Shown piece after piece: positions 34,657 to 46,949 of a stretch of DNA of 64,000 bases. Origin of the DNA: Scleropages formosus (taxonomy: Eukaryota > Chordata > Actinopteri > Osteoglossiformes > Osteoglossidae). The stretch spans positions 22,534,612 to 22,598,611 of the forward strand of contig NC_041826.1 in the NCBI RefSeq assembly GCF_900964775.1. The letters are read 5' to 3'. Under the pieces are notes generated by a model, which did no database searches, was not told the DNA's origin, and worked only from the letters and a program-made list of their open reading frames with translations. Numbering within the stretch: the first letter of the stretch is position 1; each line of letters begins with the position of its first letter. The position numbers and the translations under genes are program-made.

Positions 34657-37261
34657 TTACCTGTAGGAAAGACATGGTGCTGGAGGTCAGAACACATTTG
34701 CCGCGCAACGTGAAGTGACACCGACTAAATGAAAAGTAAACGTAAAAATGAAACATTTTTCCATATGAAATTAAATATACTCACGTGTCCTTTTATTTAA
34801 TGTGATCCAAGCTGTGCACATCAGCTTGTTGCACAATTAGTGAGTTGTGGGAGAATCCTAGGAGACACACAGAGACTCAGACTCGAAATCATCAGTGGAT
34901 CTGCTCCCCGATAGGTTTAGGACCCCTTATTGCTTGCTATGTCCCAAAATAAGACTGCTTCGGTCCCCCCACCTCTCCCTGCTTGGTAATGCACAAGAGG
35001 TCCAAAATCAAAAGCCCGAAGGTTTTCGGTTCTGGCTTCAGTGTGGTGGAATGACCTCCCTCTGTCACTCAGGACTGCTGAATCCTTCCCAGCATTCAAG
35101 AAGGGCCTTAACACTCACCTTTTTCTAACTAAGATCTCTGTTAATCGCCTATGTGTTCCATAAACATGTACTACGTTATCGGTTTAATAATTAACTTTAA
35201 GAAAAACCACATGCAGCAACTGCATTAGTTTATACTGTGGTACGAGACAAATTCACTGTACTCAAGAATCACGAGTGTGTATCCAGATCTCTCCTCCTGC
35301 TGATATGATGTACTTGTTTTGTTCCCAGACGCAGATCGATTTGGAGAAAAGCATGTGCTACGTGAATAAATTTAAATGTAGTGCAGACATAAGGGGAAAT
35401 GCACATGACCAGGCTTTCTTCCTCTGGTGATTCATTCCTACAATCTAGGGCTTCTCTCCCAGGAGCAGAGCAGCCTGAGAAGACGAGCCACCGGCTCCAT
35501 TTACACTTTAAACATTTTCACTCCTTCGCAAGCGATCAACTCGCCGAATCCACAGTTCTTTCACACTGCACGCTGGGAAAAAAAACACCTTCGGGTTCGA
35601 ACCTACAGGTGACGTCTGTGAACCTTTCGTAACAATCTGCACAGGTGACCATACACTATTATAATGATAAATTCACAATTGTTCACCTGAGTTTCTCCAG
35701 CTTGAATTTGGGATCCTGCAGCAGAGCAGAGAGCACCTTCACTCCCGAGTCTCCAAGGTGATTGTAGCTAAGGTCCAGCTCTCTCAAGTAGGAGGGGTTC
35801 GAACCGAGAGCTGAAGCGAGAGCAGCGCAGCCCTCCTCTGTGACCCCACACAATGACAGCCTGCATGAAGAAAATTACACAGGTTACTGTTAACCAAACA
35901 AAATTATTATGATCAGGAAAAGAGATGTTGGTTGAACAGCGAATAGAGCTGCTACCTTCATATCAGAAGGTTGCAGGTTCAAATCCCACCTCTGGCTGTA
36001 GTACCTTTGAGCATGGTACCTTGTAGAATTATACATATACCTACCAAATACACTGTACTATGAATTCTACTGAATCACATGACAACACAGCCGTCATAAA
36101 TACACAATAAAACAATAATCCTTTTTCGGTGGAGACAGTACGTCACTTACTGTGACTTTTACACGTGTGACCCTCGACCATCCCAGAAAAGTACTCACTC
36201 AAGTTTCTCCAGTTTACACGCAGGATTCTCCAGGATGCCGGCAAGCAGCGACACCCCAGTAAGCCCCAGGGGATTGTGGCTCAAGCGCAGCTCCTTCAAG
36301 TGCGAGGGGTTCGAACGCAACGCTGACGCCAGAGAGGCGAAGCCTTCTCCTGTGAGCCCACAGCTCATCAACCTGCAGAGGGAAGGAGAGACACTTCACA
36401 CCACACCATTGGAACTTATTGCTCTCTAGTGGCGCCCCCTAGTACTGAGCACATGAGCAGCAGTGTGATACTGGAAATCCCACCCACCTCCATTCCTACA
36501 GTGACTCTGTATAGAATTCCCATAAATAAAATCTAAATGCAGCATGTGTGGGATTAACAGGTGGTAAAACCATGTACATCTGTCAATTCTCCCTGCTATT
36601 ACTTGAGTGAGTTTTCCCAGGTTAAGCCCCATCCGGCGCGTGCTGGTCACGCCGTACCGCTGTTTTACTCTATTATTCTGGTCAAGCTTCCTATGGCAGA
36701 ATAAAAAAAAAAAAAAAACAGGATACACATGTGAAACACCCTGTTCCTCACCAGAGCTTCTCCAGCATGCAGCGGGGGTCCTGCAGTAGATCAGAGAGCC
36801 GTACTGCTCCTGTGTCGCCCAGAAGGTTGCAGCTCAGGTGCAGCTCTCTCAGGTGTGAGGGGTTCGAACGCAGAGCTGAAGCGAGAGCAGCGCAGCCCCC
36901 TGCTGTGACCCTACAGCCGGAAAGTCTGCAGAGACGAGAACTGCTTGTCAAACTCTCAGTGCACACAGCTCAGCTGGAAAGAGCAACCAGTTTACACTGT
37001 GTATTCCCCTGCAGTACCGACCTGTGTCCAGCTTAGTGTGTATTCCCTGCAGTACTGACCTTAGCGTGTTCAATTTACAGTGCTGATTGCTGAGCCCAGC
37101 AGAGAGCAGCTTCACTCCTGCGTCCTGCAGGTCATTGTGTGTCACATCCAGTTCCCTGAGGCAGTTGTCACTGCAGCTTATTGCTGATGCCAGTGCAGTA
37201 CAGCTCTCCTCGCTGAGCTCACACCCGTTCAGTCTGGAGAAGAAAGACATGAAGTGGAGAA

Positions 37262-37306
<45 letters not shown>

Positions 37307-40300
37307 CCATTTTTTATGATTCTGGAGAATCGTTTCAGGAGGCAGTAGCTTCGCATAGCCTTCTTCAGAAAGAGACACTGGGTCGTACTCACAGAGCTGT
37401 TGTGGACACCCTGAGCACCGGCAGCAGCCTCAGCAGACATTCTTCTGACCTGAGGAACTTCTTCAGGTCAAACACGTCCAGCTTTGTGCCAGAGATCAGC
37501 AGCACAACAACCAGAGTGGACCACTGACCAGGAGAGAGGCTTCCGGCTGAAAGATCTCCTGAGTTCAGGTAGAGCTGAACCTCCTCCACCAGAGAGCTGT
37601 CGCCAAGTTCTGCTAGACAGTGAAAGAGGCTGATGGCCCTTTCTGGCGAGACCTTCTCCTTTAGCTTGTTCTTCACGCACTGGACTGTTTGTTCAATGTA
37701 ACTTTCGTTGCTTTCCATTTGCATCTGTGAGCCATCAAACGGAGTCCGGCCGGAGTCCATAAAAAGTCCGAGCAGGAAGCGGAGGTAGAGGTCCAGGTGT
37801 CCACGCTCGCTTCTCACAGCCTGATCCACTGCATTCTTCAGCAGATCACACACCGTGTTCTTAGCGTCCACCGAGTTCACGTCGGTTAAGACACACCTTT
37901 CTTTGTCCAACAAAAACACATACAAAGCAGCAAGATACTCCTGAATACTGGGGTGAAGAAAAGAGTACAGCTTCTCCTCGCCCACACCGGCTTCCTCTTG
38001 AATGATTTTCCTACACACATCATAGCAGAGTGGTGAGTCCCTGGAATCGATTCCACACTCAATCAGGTCATCCTCACTGAAGACCACACTGGCCCTCTGG
38101 AGATGCTGGAAGGCCAGCCGCCCCACTTTCAGAACCACGGCTTTGTGCAACTCCATCAATCCCGACTGCTTTTGGTCTGCTCCTCCGGGAAACACGTGGC
38201 GGATCAGAAAGTGTGTGTACATCTGTGTCAAAGTCCTGGGAAGTTCTTCTCCTTCCATCTCGCCAGGGAGCTTCTCGAAAACAGCTGCTGAGATCCAGCA
38301 AAAGAACGGAACGTGGCACATGATCTGTAGACTTCTTAACGATCCCACATGTCTTATCACTCGCTTGGTCATGTCGGCATCGCTGAATCTCTTCGTGAAG
38401 AACTCCTCCTTCTGTTGGTCATCGAAGCCCAGTATCTCAGTCATTCGGTCGACGTGCTCCAGGGGAACTCGAGCGGCTGCTGTGGGTCGAGACGTTATCC
38501 AAACAAAGGCCGAGGGAAGCAGGCTCCCCTTGATGAGGTTGGTCAGCAGCACATCCAGTGACGTTGGCTTCGCCGCATCTGACCAGTTCTCGTTGCTCTG
38601 GAAACTCAACGGAAGTTGACACTCATCTAAGCCATCAAAGATGAGCAAGATGTTGTAACTGCTGAAATCAATGGATTCAAACATTTTTATTGCTGGAAGG
38701 AAATGCTGAAGAAGCTCCATCAGACTCCACTCTCTATCGTTCAACAAGTTTAATTCTCGGAAGGGAAGATCGAATATGAGATGAACATCCTGGTTCTCTG
38801 CTCTCTCAGTCCAGTCAAGAACGAACTTCTGTACGGTGACCGTTTTCCCGACACCAGAAACGCCTTTCGTCATCACAGTCCTGATCTGCCCACTTTTCCA
38901 GGGCGAAGACTTGAAAAAATCACAGCACTTGAGAGCAGAACCTTTTGTAACTGGATCCAGTGATGAGGGGTCAATCCAGCTGCCAAGGTCATCACTGACC
39001 CCTCGAGGTCGATCCTCACTTAAGTGGAGCTCAGTGTAAATCTTACTGAGCGGCATCACATTTTCTTTGGTAGATTTCCCATCAAATTCACTTTGAAACT
39101 TTTTCTTCAGTCGACATCTCGCGATACGCTGACAAGCCATCTGGAGTTCATCTGACGAAAAAGAGCAAGATTTAAATCCTCGTCTTCTTTACACTCGTAG
39201 ATATTTAAAACAAATCAACATAATGTAAATGCCTAACACTGTAAGATAAGATAAGATAAGATAAGATACTTTATTGTCATTGTATGCAATACAATGAAGT
39301 TTTGTCTGGCAGCCCTCAGGATAACATCAGCAGAAAAAGAACACTTGAAAGTGAATGAATGAATGAATACATAATAATTAGCTTGAAACTTTGAAGTCCT
39401 CAGTCCTGGGGGGAGGGAGTGGATGGGGGGGGGCTAATGGAGGTGGGAACTGGCTTTTGTGATCAGTAGGTATGTTTGGCCAGATTTACTGTCTTGGTCG
39501 AGTAAATCTAATTGTGATCGAAGAGCTAATAAGAGCCTTATTATAAGTGTGTAAGGTTTTAAAAAACATTTCTCCGCTTGCTACAGTATAAAAACATACA
39601 TTTTATACAGTTTTTTTTAATGAAAAGCACCCATGGTGATTATGATGACATTTTGTGAAACTGATCTTGAAAGGAACCATAAAGAAAAATAATAAAAGGA
39701 AAAAGGAAGAAAACTGACAGCTGACATCATCCACTGACCAACCAGAAATGCCACTGTGGTCAATTATCTGTGCTTTGAAAATTCAAATTGTTTTATCAGG
39801 GGTACTGAGAAAGAAAGGAGGAGGATGCGGTCCAACCACTTCATGTGACCCTGCACTATACTGAGCTGCATCACATCAGGTCTACAGTGACTCTGCCTTT
39901 CCAGATAGCAGCTTAGAGCTCCTACCTTTGGACCCAAAGGTCACAGGTCAAGTGTCACCTCTAGCTGCAGTATTTAATAAAAAAGTTTTAAAAAACTACC
40001 CAGCTGTATAAAAGGGTAAATAATTGTAAGTCGCTTTGGAGAGAAGCATCAGCTAAATGAAAAACTGAATCTTCTCTGATTCTGAGACCTCCAGAGATTT
40101 TAATTTTACTCCAAAAGTCTCAAGATTTTCTTTTCCGTTCAACAGTTTGTGATTACTGAAGTCCTGTGAGAGAAGAGAAACACCGATCTGGCAGCGCACA
40201 AGGAAGACGCGACACACTTACTCTTCTCGAGCCTGTCGGCGAGGTCGTGCTGACCCATCGCCCTCAGGATGTTCAGCGTTATCATGCGAACCCCTTCTCT

Positions 40301-41976
40301 CGCAGCAGCGCTGTCCTCCACGCCCTCCTCATCGTCCAGGACGCTGTCCTTGTCGTCCTCCGCGTGAGGCTCAGACGCCGTGGGATGGTCCTCACTCAGG
40401 TACCTTTCGGACCTTTTCAGCTCATCCTTGAGGAGACCCACAGCGCTGTCCTCCAAGATCTAGAAGAGACGTTTCATTTCATTGACGAGTTGCACTAACG
40501 ATAGCCCTCACGGTCAACGGCGGTTCATTTTCGGCGTGTCCACAGAAGCCGGGTCCCAAAGCCAACGCGCTATTTTGGGTTCCCCCGGTGGACACCTCCG
40601 TCGTGGCGCTGACTCCCAGCACAGAGGAGCTAGAACCAGAGACACGCAATAGACCCCGGTACCTGCCGGCACCTGAAGTACTGCAAGAGGACACTGGTAA
40701 ATTACAGGCTGGGTTTGTCTGCCCTCCCTTCCCAGGAAAAGCCAGCAATGCTGTCGACGGACACTGACGGCCCTAACGTGAAGCGGTGCTCCATACTGCA
40801 GACAATAGTAAACACTTACTGAGAAACACAGTCATGGCTCACTGAGATAAACAAACACGTAAAAATGATCAGATATACACCACTCTGTTCTGTGTGTACA
40901 GCGAGGGGTATCAAGGGGACGGGAGTCTCCTGGCAGGGGATCCACGTCTGACCACCAGCAGTGAGCACAAGTGTGAGAAGAATTATCCGTGGACACGAAT
41001 CAAGTCTTGTATATATTTACCCTCAAAGAGGCAAATATGTAAATAAACCCGCGGGTCGCAGAGGTTACTCGACTCCACGAGGTGAGGGCCACGTGTAAAA
41101 AGTGTCCTTCGTGTACAAGGGGTCTCGTCTCTGAGCGGCAACCTGAAAGATGGATGACAGGTCCATCTGATGCGTCCCACCGGACTGGCTGGAGCTGGCG
41201 GGCGAATCGGACAACTCCTCTTCATCTCTGTGAAGCAAACATCGGGAGGCAGTAAAGTTGGTTTTGTAGCACAATTTGCACTTTAACAGTCACAAATATC
41301 CCTCTTTCCCCACCCCCACATTCATTCAGCTGATGCTTTTCTCCAAAGTGACACAGTTATTTACCCATTTATACAGCTGGGTAATTTTACTGGAGCAATT
41401 TAGGGTAAGTACCTTGATCAAAGGTACTCCAGCTGGAGGTGGGATTTGAACCTGTGACCTTTAGGGCCAAAGGCAACAGCTCTAAGCGCTACACTACCAG
41501 CCGTTCACAGCGAAAGACTCGAACTCTTGGCCACAGGGGGCGTCTACCTGTAGTCCAGAGCACAGGCCCCCAGCGGAGCATCGCTCTGTACTTCCTCTGC
41601 CGCTGCTCCGCTAGCGCTGCTCCCAGGTGAGTCCATTTCATCCGGCTGCCTGCAGCCAGATCACACACAGGACCATCGTGTTGTCAGCGACATCGCTTTC
41701 CTACGCGTTCGTCTATTAACACCTCCGAAGGTGTTGGGATCGAAACCTAAAGCGGACACTTCTCTGCTCTGTACCCAAGGGCAGGAAGCTCACATAACAC
41801 ACATCGTCCTGTGTCACACTGCAGACGGCCATCTCTTATTTTTAGGATACATTTGAAAAAAGACAACTAACCATCCTGTGTTCAGAGCAGCGGTCAGGTG
41901 GTCACTCTTACCTGTCAGTGCTTTCAGAGTCATCGTCCAGCTCCACGGCCTCATCATGGCTCTCAGAGGAGCTCAT
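34657..41976 (-). CDS. FISNA-NACHT-LRR immune receptor (NLRC3/NLRP12-like, fish type)
   Basis: Intracellular pattern-recognition receptor of the expanded fish NLR class. Exons in transcript order: 41912..41976, 41548..41649, 41143..41227, 40222..40459, 37393..39151, 37060..37233, 36752..36925, 36199..36372, 35687..35860, plus an inferred terminal exon ending at 34657. The first three exons are acidic and Ser-rich (MSSSESHDEAVELDDDSEST). The fourth carries ILEDSAVGLLKDELKRSERYL. The large exon holds FISNA (KKKFQSEFDGKSTKENVMP), Walker A GVSGVGKT near residue 260 and Walker B LLIFDGLDEC near residue 332. Four LRR exons of exactly 174 nt follow, each 58 codons in the same phase. If the acceptor at 34661 is used, the last junction makes AGG TAA and the protein has 982 residues. 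No B30.2 domain is visible. The terminal exon is the weakest part; the rest is secure. Confidence 0.92.
34890..35385 (+). mobile_element. LINE 3' fragment (reverse-transcriptase C-terminus plus 3' UTR)
   Basis: One + frame reads VWWNDLPLSLRTAESFPAF then KKGLNTHLF, the characteristic C-terminus of a non-LTR reverse transcriptase common in fish. About 250 bp of 3' UTR follow, ending 'ttggagaaaagcatgtgcta' and 'cgtgaataaattt', the same tail as SINE-A and SINE-B. It lies within the last NLR intron, opposite strand. Confidence 0.75.
35940..36085 (+). repeat. SINE-B copy in NLR intron
   Basis: Head 'gaatagagctgctaccttca', B box 'caggttcaaatcccacctct', then 'gtagtacctttgagcatggt'. The tail is missing. 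Confidence 0.7.
37262..37301 (+). repeat. (CA)20 microsatellite in NLR intron
   Basis: Perfect CA tract 28 nt from the start of LRR exon 37060..37233, on the acceptor side. Confidence 0.95.
39241..39335 (-). repeat. LINE 3' end with (GATAA)n tail
   Basis: (ATAAG)n followed by 'actttattgtcattgtatgc' and 'gaagttttgtctggcagc'. On the - strand this is a LINE-type 3' terminus that ends in short tandem repeats. Confidence 0.5.
39898..40068 (+). repeat. SINE-B copy in NLR intron
   Basis: 'agcagcttagagctcctacc', 'aaaggtcacaggtcaagtgt', 'acccagctgtataaaagggt' and tail 'gtcgctttggagagaagcat'. Confidence 0.75.
41330..41505 (-). repeat. SINE-B copy in NLR intron
   Basis: Well-preserved reverse copy: + strand 'ttttctccaaagtgacacag' (tail), 'ttacccatttatacagctgg', 'gtgggatttgaacctgtgac' (B box) and 'gctctaagcgctacactacc' (A box side). 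Confidence 0.85.
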
Positions 41977-42054
41977 TTCACCTTCCAGTCTCTACATGGA
42001 AACATTGCATTTTAAACACAAGGACTCATTTACTGATGACATTCTGCTTTCATT

Positions 42055-42400
42055 GGCAATTATTTATTTAGCAGACGCTTTCGTCCAAAGCGACTTCAAG
42101 TGAATTCTGTGCAGTGTTATCAGCCCACACACCTTATTCACCGCAGTGACTTACACTGGGTCACTCATCCATACATCAATGAAACACACAAACTCTCTGT
42201 CACTCACACACTATGGGGGAACCTGACCAGCATGTCTTTGGAGTATGGGAGGAAACCAGAGCACCCAGAGAAAACCCACACAGACATGGGGAGAACATGC
42301 AAACTCCACACAGACTGAGTGGGGATCGAACCCATGTCCTCTCGCACCACCCAGGTGCTGTGAGACAGCAGCACTACTTGCTGTGCCACCATGCTGCCCC
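42055..42400 (-). repeat. Near full-length SINE-A upstream of the NLR ATG exon
   Basis: Reverse copy: + strand 'cgctttcgtccaaagcgact' (tail), 'tatgggaggaaaccagagca', 'agtggggatcgaacccatgt' (B box) and 'tacttgctgtgccaccatgc' (head). Confidence 0.87.
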
Positions 42401-42739
42401 GTCACATTCCGGAGCTACCGTAGTATTTCGGAGAGAACATGACTCGAACAGCCGCGCCGCCAGTCGAACCCATGTCTCCGAACTGCGCACGAGCACCGAA
42501 TGGAGGCTGAATGAGAGCAGTAAACAGCGGCCATAAACAAAAAAAACCAAGGGACAAAAAGGTGTGGTGTCGCTAAGCATTCTGGGAAACCATGATTCGA
42601 GGAGCCAGTGGACACTAGATTACACAGTAGAGCGTTTTGGAACAAAACACCGCGTTCTTTTACTGTCACTTTCACGTTCACGAGCTGCGCCGGAATTCCA
42701 CACTATTTCGAGGTGTACCATAGTAAACGCGCTACTAGG

Positions 42740-43050
42740 CCCCTCGGCGCGGAAGCAAAGGAGAGCGAAGACGCCGCGCGGATGGTGCGCGCTCGAGCTC
42801 ATGATACATAGTCATACGCGCGTTCTCGCAGCTGCAGTGACTTGCAGTCGCACCAGGCTTAATATTGGAGCCGTTCGCACAAGTACTGACCTGTCTGTCC
42901 CGCGCTGCCGGACTCCTCGCCTCCGCTGTGTTTACTTTCGCTTTCGCGCGAGGGAGCCGGAAGCCACGCGCACCCCCTGCCGCGCGCCGCTCTAAATGCC
43001 GCGCCGCGCCCGGAACGGGTTCGCAGGCCCCCTTTCGACCCATTTGACAG
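42740..43050 (-). promoter_or_regulatory. CpG-rich NLR promoter and non-coding first exon
   Basis: CpG-dense block. A - strand donor 'gcgggacag|gtcagtac' at 42891/42890 would join a 5' UTR exon to the acceptor just upstream of the ATG exon (41912..41976). The transcription start is not resolved. Confidence 0.5.
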
Positions 43051-43169
43051 AGAAAAAGCACGAAACAACCTTCAAACTTGATCTCCTTTTAAATTACTGT
43101 GAATATATATATATTTTTTTTGTGAAACAAACGTACCCCTTATAATTTCCCCACATTTCTGTGTTGTTT

Positions 43170-43355
43170 TGTACTAGTGTGTGAGTGACAGAGTGTGTGT
43201 GTGTTTCACTGATGTATACATGAGTGACCCATTGAGTAGTGTACCTAGCAGTGTAAGTCACCATGGTGAATAAGGTGTGGGGGCTGGTAACGCTACATGG
43301 AGTTCATTGGAATTCGCTTTGGACAAAAGTGTCTGATAAATAAATACATGTAAAT
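43170..43355 (+). repeat. 5'-truncated SINE-A
   Basis: Only the 3' half is present, from 'gtgtgtgagtgacagagtgt' to the tail 'attcgctttggacaaaagtg' and 'aaataaatacatgtaaatgt'. Confidence 0.8.
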
Positions 43356-43454
43356 GTTTTCTGTGTTCACCTTTGTTCTTCTTTCCATAGATACATACAA
43401 GTAGAAATGCACCGCTGCACCTGGTAAAATAATGGTCACCGGTCTGCCAAAATA

Positions 43455-44050
43455 GTTCTCTGTATAATTATCTATCTTGGCAGCATCATCACAAATGATG
43501 GCAAAACTGAATGTGATGTCCGGTGTCGGACTGGGAAAGCATCATCGGTATTTGAGCGGATGTGGTGGATTTGTTTTTGTTCCTCCATTAGCACACATCA
43601 AAATCAGACTGTACGACAGAATTGTGATCCCAGCAGCCATCTATGCCAGTGGAACCTGGAAGATTACGAAAGGGATAGCCCACAAACTGAACGTTTTTCA
43701 CCAACGCCGTTTACGTCAAATTCCGGGTATCTCCTACCGCGATCGGATCACGAACGAAGACGTGTTACAACGTAGCGGTCTGCTGCGGCTGGAAGACACT
43801 TGCCGAACGACAAATGCGAATAACGGGTCACATTCTGCGACTTCCTGACCAGAGACTTCCAAAGGTGGCGATACGATAGGTGCCGCCAAAGGGAAAGCGC
43901 AGACAGGGTCGACCACGGAAAACGTGGCGTTCCACCTTTCGAGAAGACCTCAAGACCGTGAACGTCGAATGGACAGATGCTGAGATCATTACTGCCAACA
44001 GAGCCCGTTGGAGAACAGTTGATGCCCAATATGTCAACTGACGTTGGAGG
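43455..44050 (+). mobile_element. Decayed non-LTR retrotransposon reverse-transcriptase C-terminal region
   Basis: + strand frames read YLGSIITNDGKTECDVR, LYDRIVIPAAIYASGTWK, HKLNVFHQRRLRQIPGIS, YRDRITNEDVLQRSGLLRLED and, in another frame, GRPRKTWRSTFREDLKT then ANRARWRTV. These are the thumb and C-terminal blocks of LINE ORF2 proteins with a 'YLGS...DG...RIGKA' motif. The frame changes between blocks, so the copy is dead. I do not assign the clade. Confidence 0.75.
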
Positions 44051-44520
44051 AACTAACTAACTATTACTGGTCTGCAACGTGGGTCAATAATTCTTTGATT
44101 CGACACTAATGGATCTGTTTTCATCTTTGGAAAATATTACATGACCTTATCCACAGGTATTAAAATTCCTTGGGCTCGTAATGAAACCTTTTGGACTTTT
44201 GTTGGATCCTTTCTACCCTGTTGAGTTCCATGTTCATGAAGCTCTGTAGGCCACAGTGTTTGGAAAGGAGGGGGGGACGATGGGGGTCACCTCTTCATGA
44301 TCTACCTACTCATTTTGCCTTCATCAGTGTGAGCCACAGCACTGCTGTTGCCCCGCTATTCTGGCATGTTGGCCAACCCTTGGGTGTCAGCGACAGCTAC
44401 GTTGACTCCAGCTCATGGAACGAGGGAAACATCTGGCCGGACACAGTGGCACAGCGCCTGGTTGGCGCGAGAGAACGAGAGCTCATTTCCCGCTAGGTCT
44501 GTGTGAATTTACATTGCGTT

Positions 44521-44720
44521 CAGCTGGTAGTGTAGTGGTTAGAGCTTTGGCCCCAAAAAGTCACAGGATCGAATCCTACTTCCAGCTGTAGTACCCTTGA
44601 GCAAGGTACTTACCCTAAATTGCTTGAGTAAAGTTACCCAGCTGTATAAATGTATAAATAATTGTAAGTAGCTTAACATTGTAAACTGCTTTGGACAAAG
44701 TGTGAAGAAATTAATAGATG
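44521..44720 (+). repeat. SINE-B copy
   Basis: Nearly complete: 'gctggtagtgtagtggttag' (A box), 'aggatcgaatcctacttcca' (B box), 'cccttgagcaaggtacttac', 'acccagctgtataaatgtat' and tail 'aactgctttggacaaagtg'. Confidence 0.87.
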
Positions 44721-44829
44721 TGAGTTCATGTGGCTTTTCTCTGTATGTTGCCATTTCCTCCCACAGTCCAAAGACGTGTTGGCAGCTTAAGTGAATTTCC
44801 CCATGGGGATTAATAAAGGATGATCACCT

Positions 44830-45684
44830 TCATTATCTAATGCATGAAGTTGCAAAAAATGGTTAAAAGTATGCTTGGACTGATGGTGACAAAGAGCCAT
44901 AACAGATTGCAGTCATGGAGAACAGTAAAAAGCTAGAACGGCCTAAAAACAATATTAAAAAATCATAGCCCGGTATTAGGAAAGACTAAGTGGGGAGACC
45001 GTTTCTCATCAGAAAAGTCCTTGCAGGCTGGGCTTCACCTTGCTGGGCTCTCAGTCGTTGCTCCTCGATTTAGGAAAGTTGTTGTGTGTCATTCTGCAGC
45101 AGAGTGTTTGGCTGACAGCGTGAGGAGAAACCGCAGTTCACCCGAGGATAACTCACCTTCCTTGTCAGCTTTCCTGGCTTCATGAAAGCTTGTGGTCAGT
45201 TCTCCTGAAAGGGGAACCTGGGATGAAGTTTGTATCAGTGATTGTGTGCAGCAAGTTGGTCATGGGGGTTGGGACCATATTGCAAATATTGCTACCCATT
45301 ATTATACAGTCCTATTTATGCTTGCTGTTGTACAAAATATGGACATATGTCTCTACAATTTTATTTTTATGGCCAGAGATTTGAGGCCTGGCTGTGAAGG
45401 TATGGCAGAGAGACGTGCTGGAATATCAGTGTGTGGTGCGTGAATTAGTGGAATAGCTAGTGAGATGTCCCACACTGTCCACCACTTCCTGATTAGCCCA
45501 GACTTGGTGATGCAGGAATCTACAAAACAAAGAAACTCATCCAAGTTGCTCCAAGTTGATCTTGAAATGACCTATGTGTGCTAGGGTGTATTAAGTCTAG
45601 GTGTGCTCTCCACCACTGTGAGGCTGGTGTTCTAAATGGAGTCTCAAACAAAGAGATGGCCCAGATCCCAGGAAAAACGTAAAA
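44830..45684. other. Spacer between SINE-B and LINE fragment, unexplained
   Basis: No gene, splice logic or recognised repeat. Possibly older transposon sequence. Confidence 0.4.
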
Positions 45685-46115
45685 ACTGCTGATTCTCCAT
45701 CCACATTTCAGAAAGGGTCTTAAAACTCACCTTTGCTAGACTTACTTCACCCATGATCTCTTAATTTCATGTAAGGTGTAAATGTTCATGCTCTATAACT
45801 AAGATGATGCCCAGATAAACCTTTACACAACTACTCCTATAACGTAATGCAATTGTTTATATGTATCTCCAAAAAAAAAAAAAAAAGATTAAGAAGGTGA
45901 TCAGGAATTGTGGATATTGGGATAAAGTTTCATGCAGCTACTTGTGTGATGGACATCAGTTCATAGGATGGAAAGAAAAACTAACTGCACTTAAGTATGT
46001 GTCTGCACCTAAGTTTCTCTTTCTACTAATGTAATGAACACATTGTATTTTCAATGAGATGTATGCCGCTTTGAAGAAAAGCGTCTGCTAAATGAATATA
46101 TGTACATGTAAAAAC
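45685..46115 (+). mobile_element. LINE 3' fragment with SINE-type tail
   Basis: 'FQKGLKTHLC' and a stop, the end of the reverse-transcriptase ORF seen at 35.1 kb. It is followed by about 340 bp of 3' UTR interrupted by an A-rich run, ending 'cgctttgaagaaaagcgtct' and 'gctaaatgaatatatgtac'. Confidence 0.68.
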
Positions 46116-46790
46116 AAATAGAAATAAAGGAAACCTGAAGTCTGAAATATTCCACTGGCTACTGCACTATGAGCATGTGCATGGTCAGTGCCCAAGGGAC
46201 TACCTGCACAGTTAGTATCAGGAAGCCTGTTCTCACAGCTCACCTTCTTTCTTTTTCGAGGAGACTACTAAACCAAAACGGTGGCACCTGCAGCCTCGTT
46301 GATGAAATCCAGGAGTTGCTCTCTTTGGTCAACAAGACCTCCACTTGCCCTGGTGCTCACTGTCTGGGTGGTGCTGCAGGGACATGGGACTGTCCATGGT
46401 GCTTAAACTGCTTCACCTTTTTCCTAGTTATTTGGGCAGTATGCTCATCCAGTAGGTGGACAGAGGAGCAGGGCCACCCATTCCCCACAAAGGGGGAAGC
46501 TGTCACGTATTTTCAAGTATTCCTTTGTTATTGCAGTATGAACGACAGTTTATTTTCACACTCAATTTTTCAGTGCTGCACTGGTAAAGCTAAAATTTTA
46601 AAACTGAATAAATTTACATTACACTTAATATTTCATAATTATGGTGAACATAGTACTGTAGCACTACTGTCTTTTTTTTCTGGTGTAAATTAAATCTTCA
46701 GATTGTTGCACTTCATACTTTTCAGCATAAAGAAAAGCCATTAAAGCACATCACTAACTACACGTCCACCCAGCCTCTAGACGTTTATTG
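46116..46790. other. Spacer downstream of plk4
   Basis: A 174-codon + frame (46169-46693) runs through here but shows no domain, compositional or splice support. I treat the stretch as non-coding. Confidence 0.4.
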
Positions 46791-46793
46791 CTG

Positions 46794-46799
46794 AAGTTC
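46794..46799 (-). terminator. plk4 poly(A) signal
   Basis: AATAAA on the - strand, about 150 nt after the plk4 stop. Confidence 0.6.
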
Positions 46800-46949
46800 C
46801 TTTCACAACTCATTGAAGCTTTTGTATTATTGCAAAAATAATTTTTACAGAATCACTGTCAAAATACATAAGAAAAATATTTTAAAATGTAAGTTATTTT
46901 ACATTATTACTAAACTGTACAATATAAAAATATTTACACATACTGTTTT

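Noticed and set aside
36427-36444. Third CTCF-like motif (ggcgccccctagt) near an NLR exon
   Set aside because: The core matches, but the flanking CCA positions fail on the relevant strand. It is weaker than the two reported sites.
46169-46693. 174-codon + strand reading frame downstream of plk4
   Set aside because: No domain, low-complexity hydrophobic/Cys mix, no splice or regulatory context, and it overlaps the plk4 3' side. Most likely random in AT-rich sequence.
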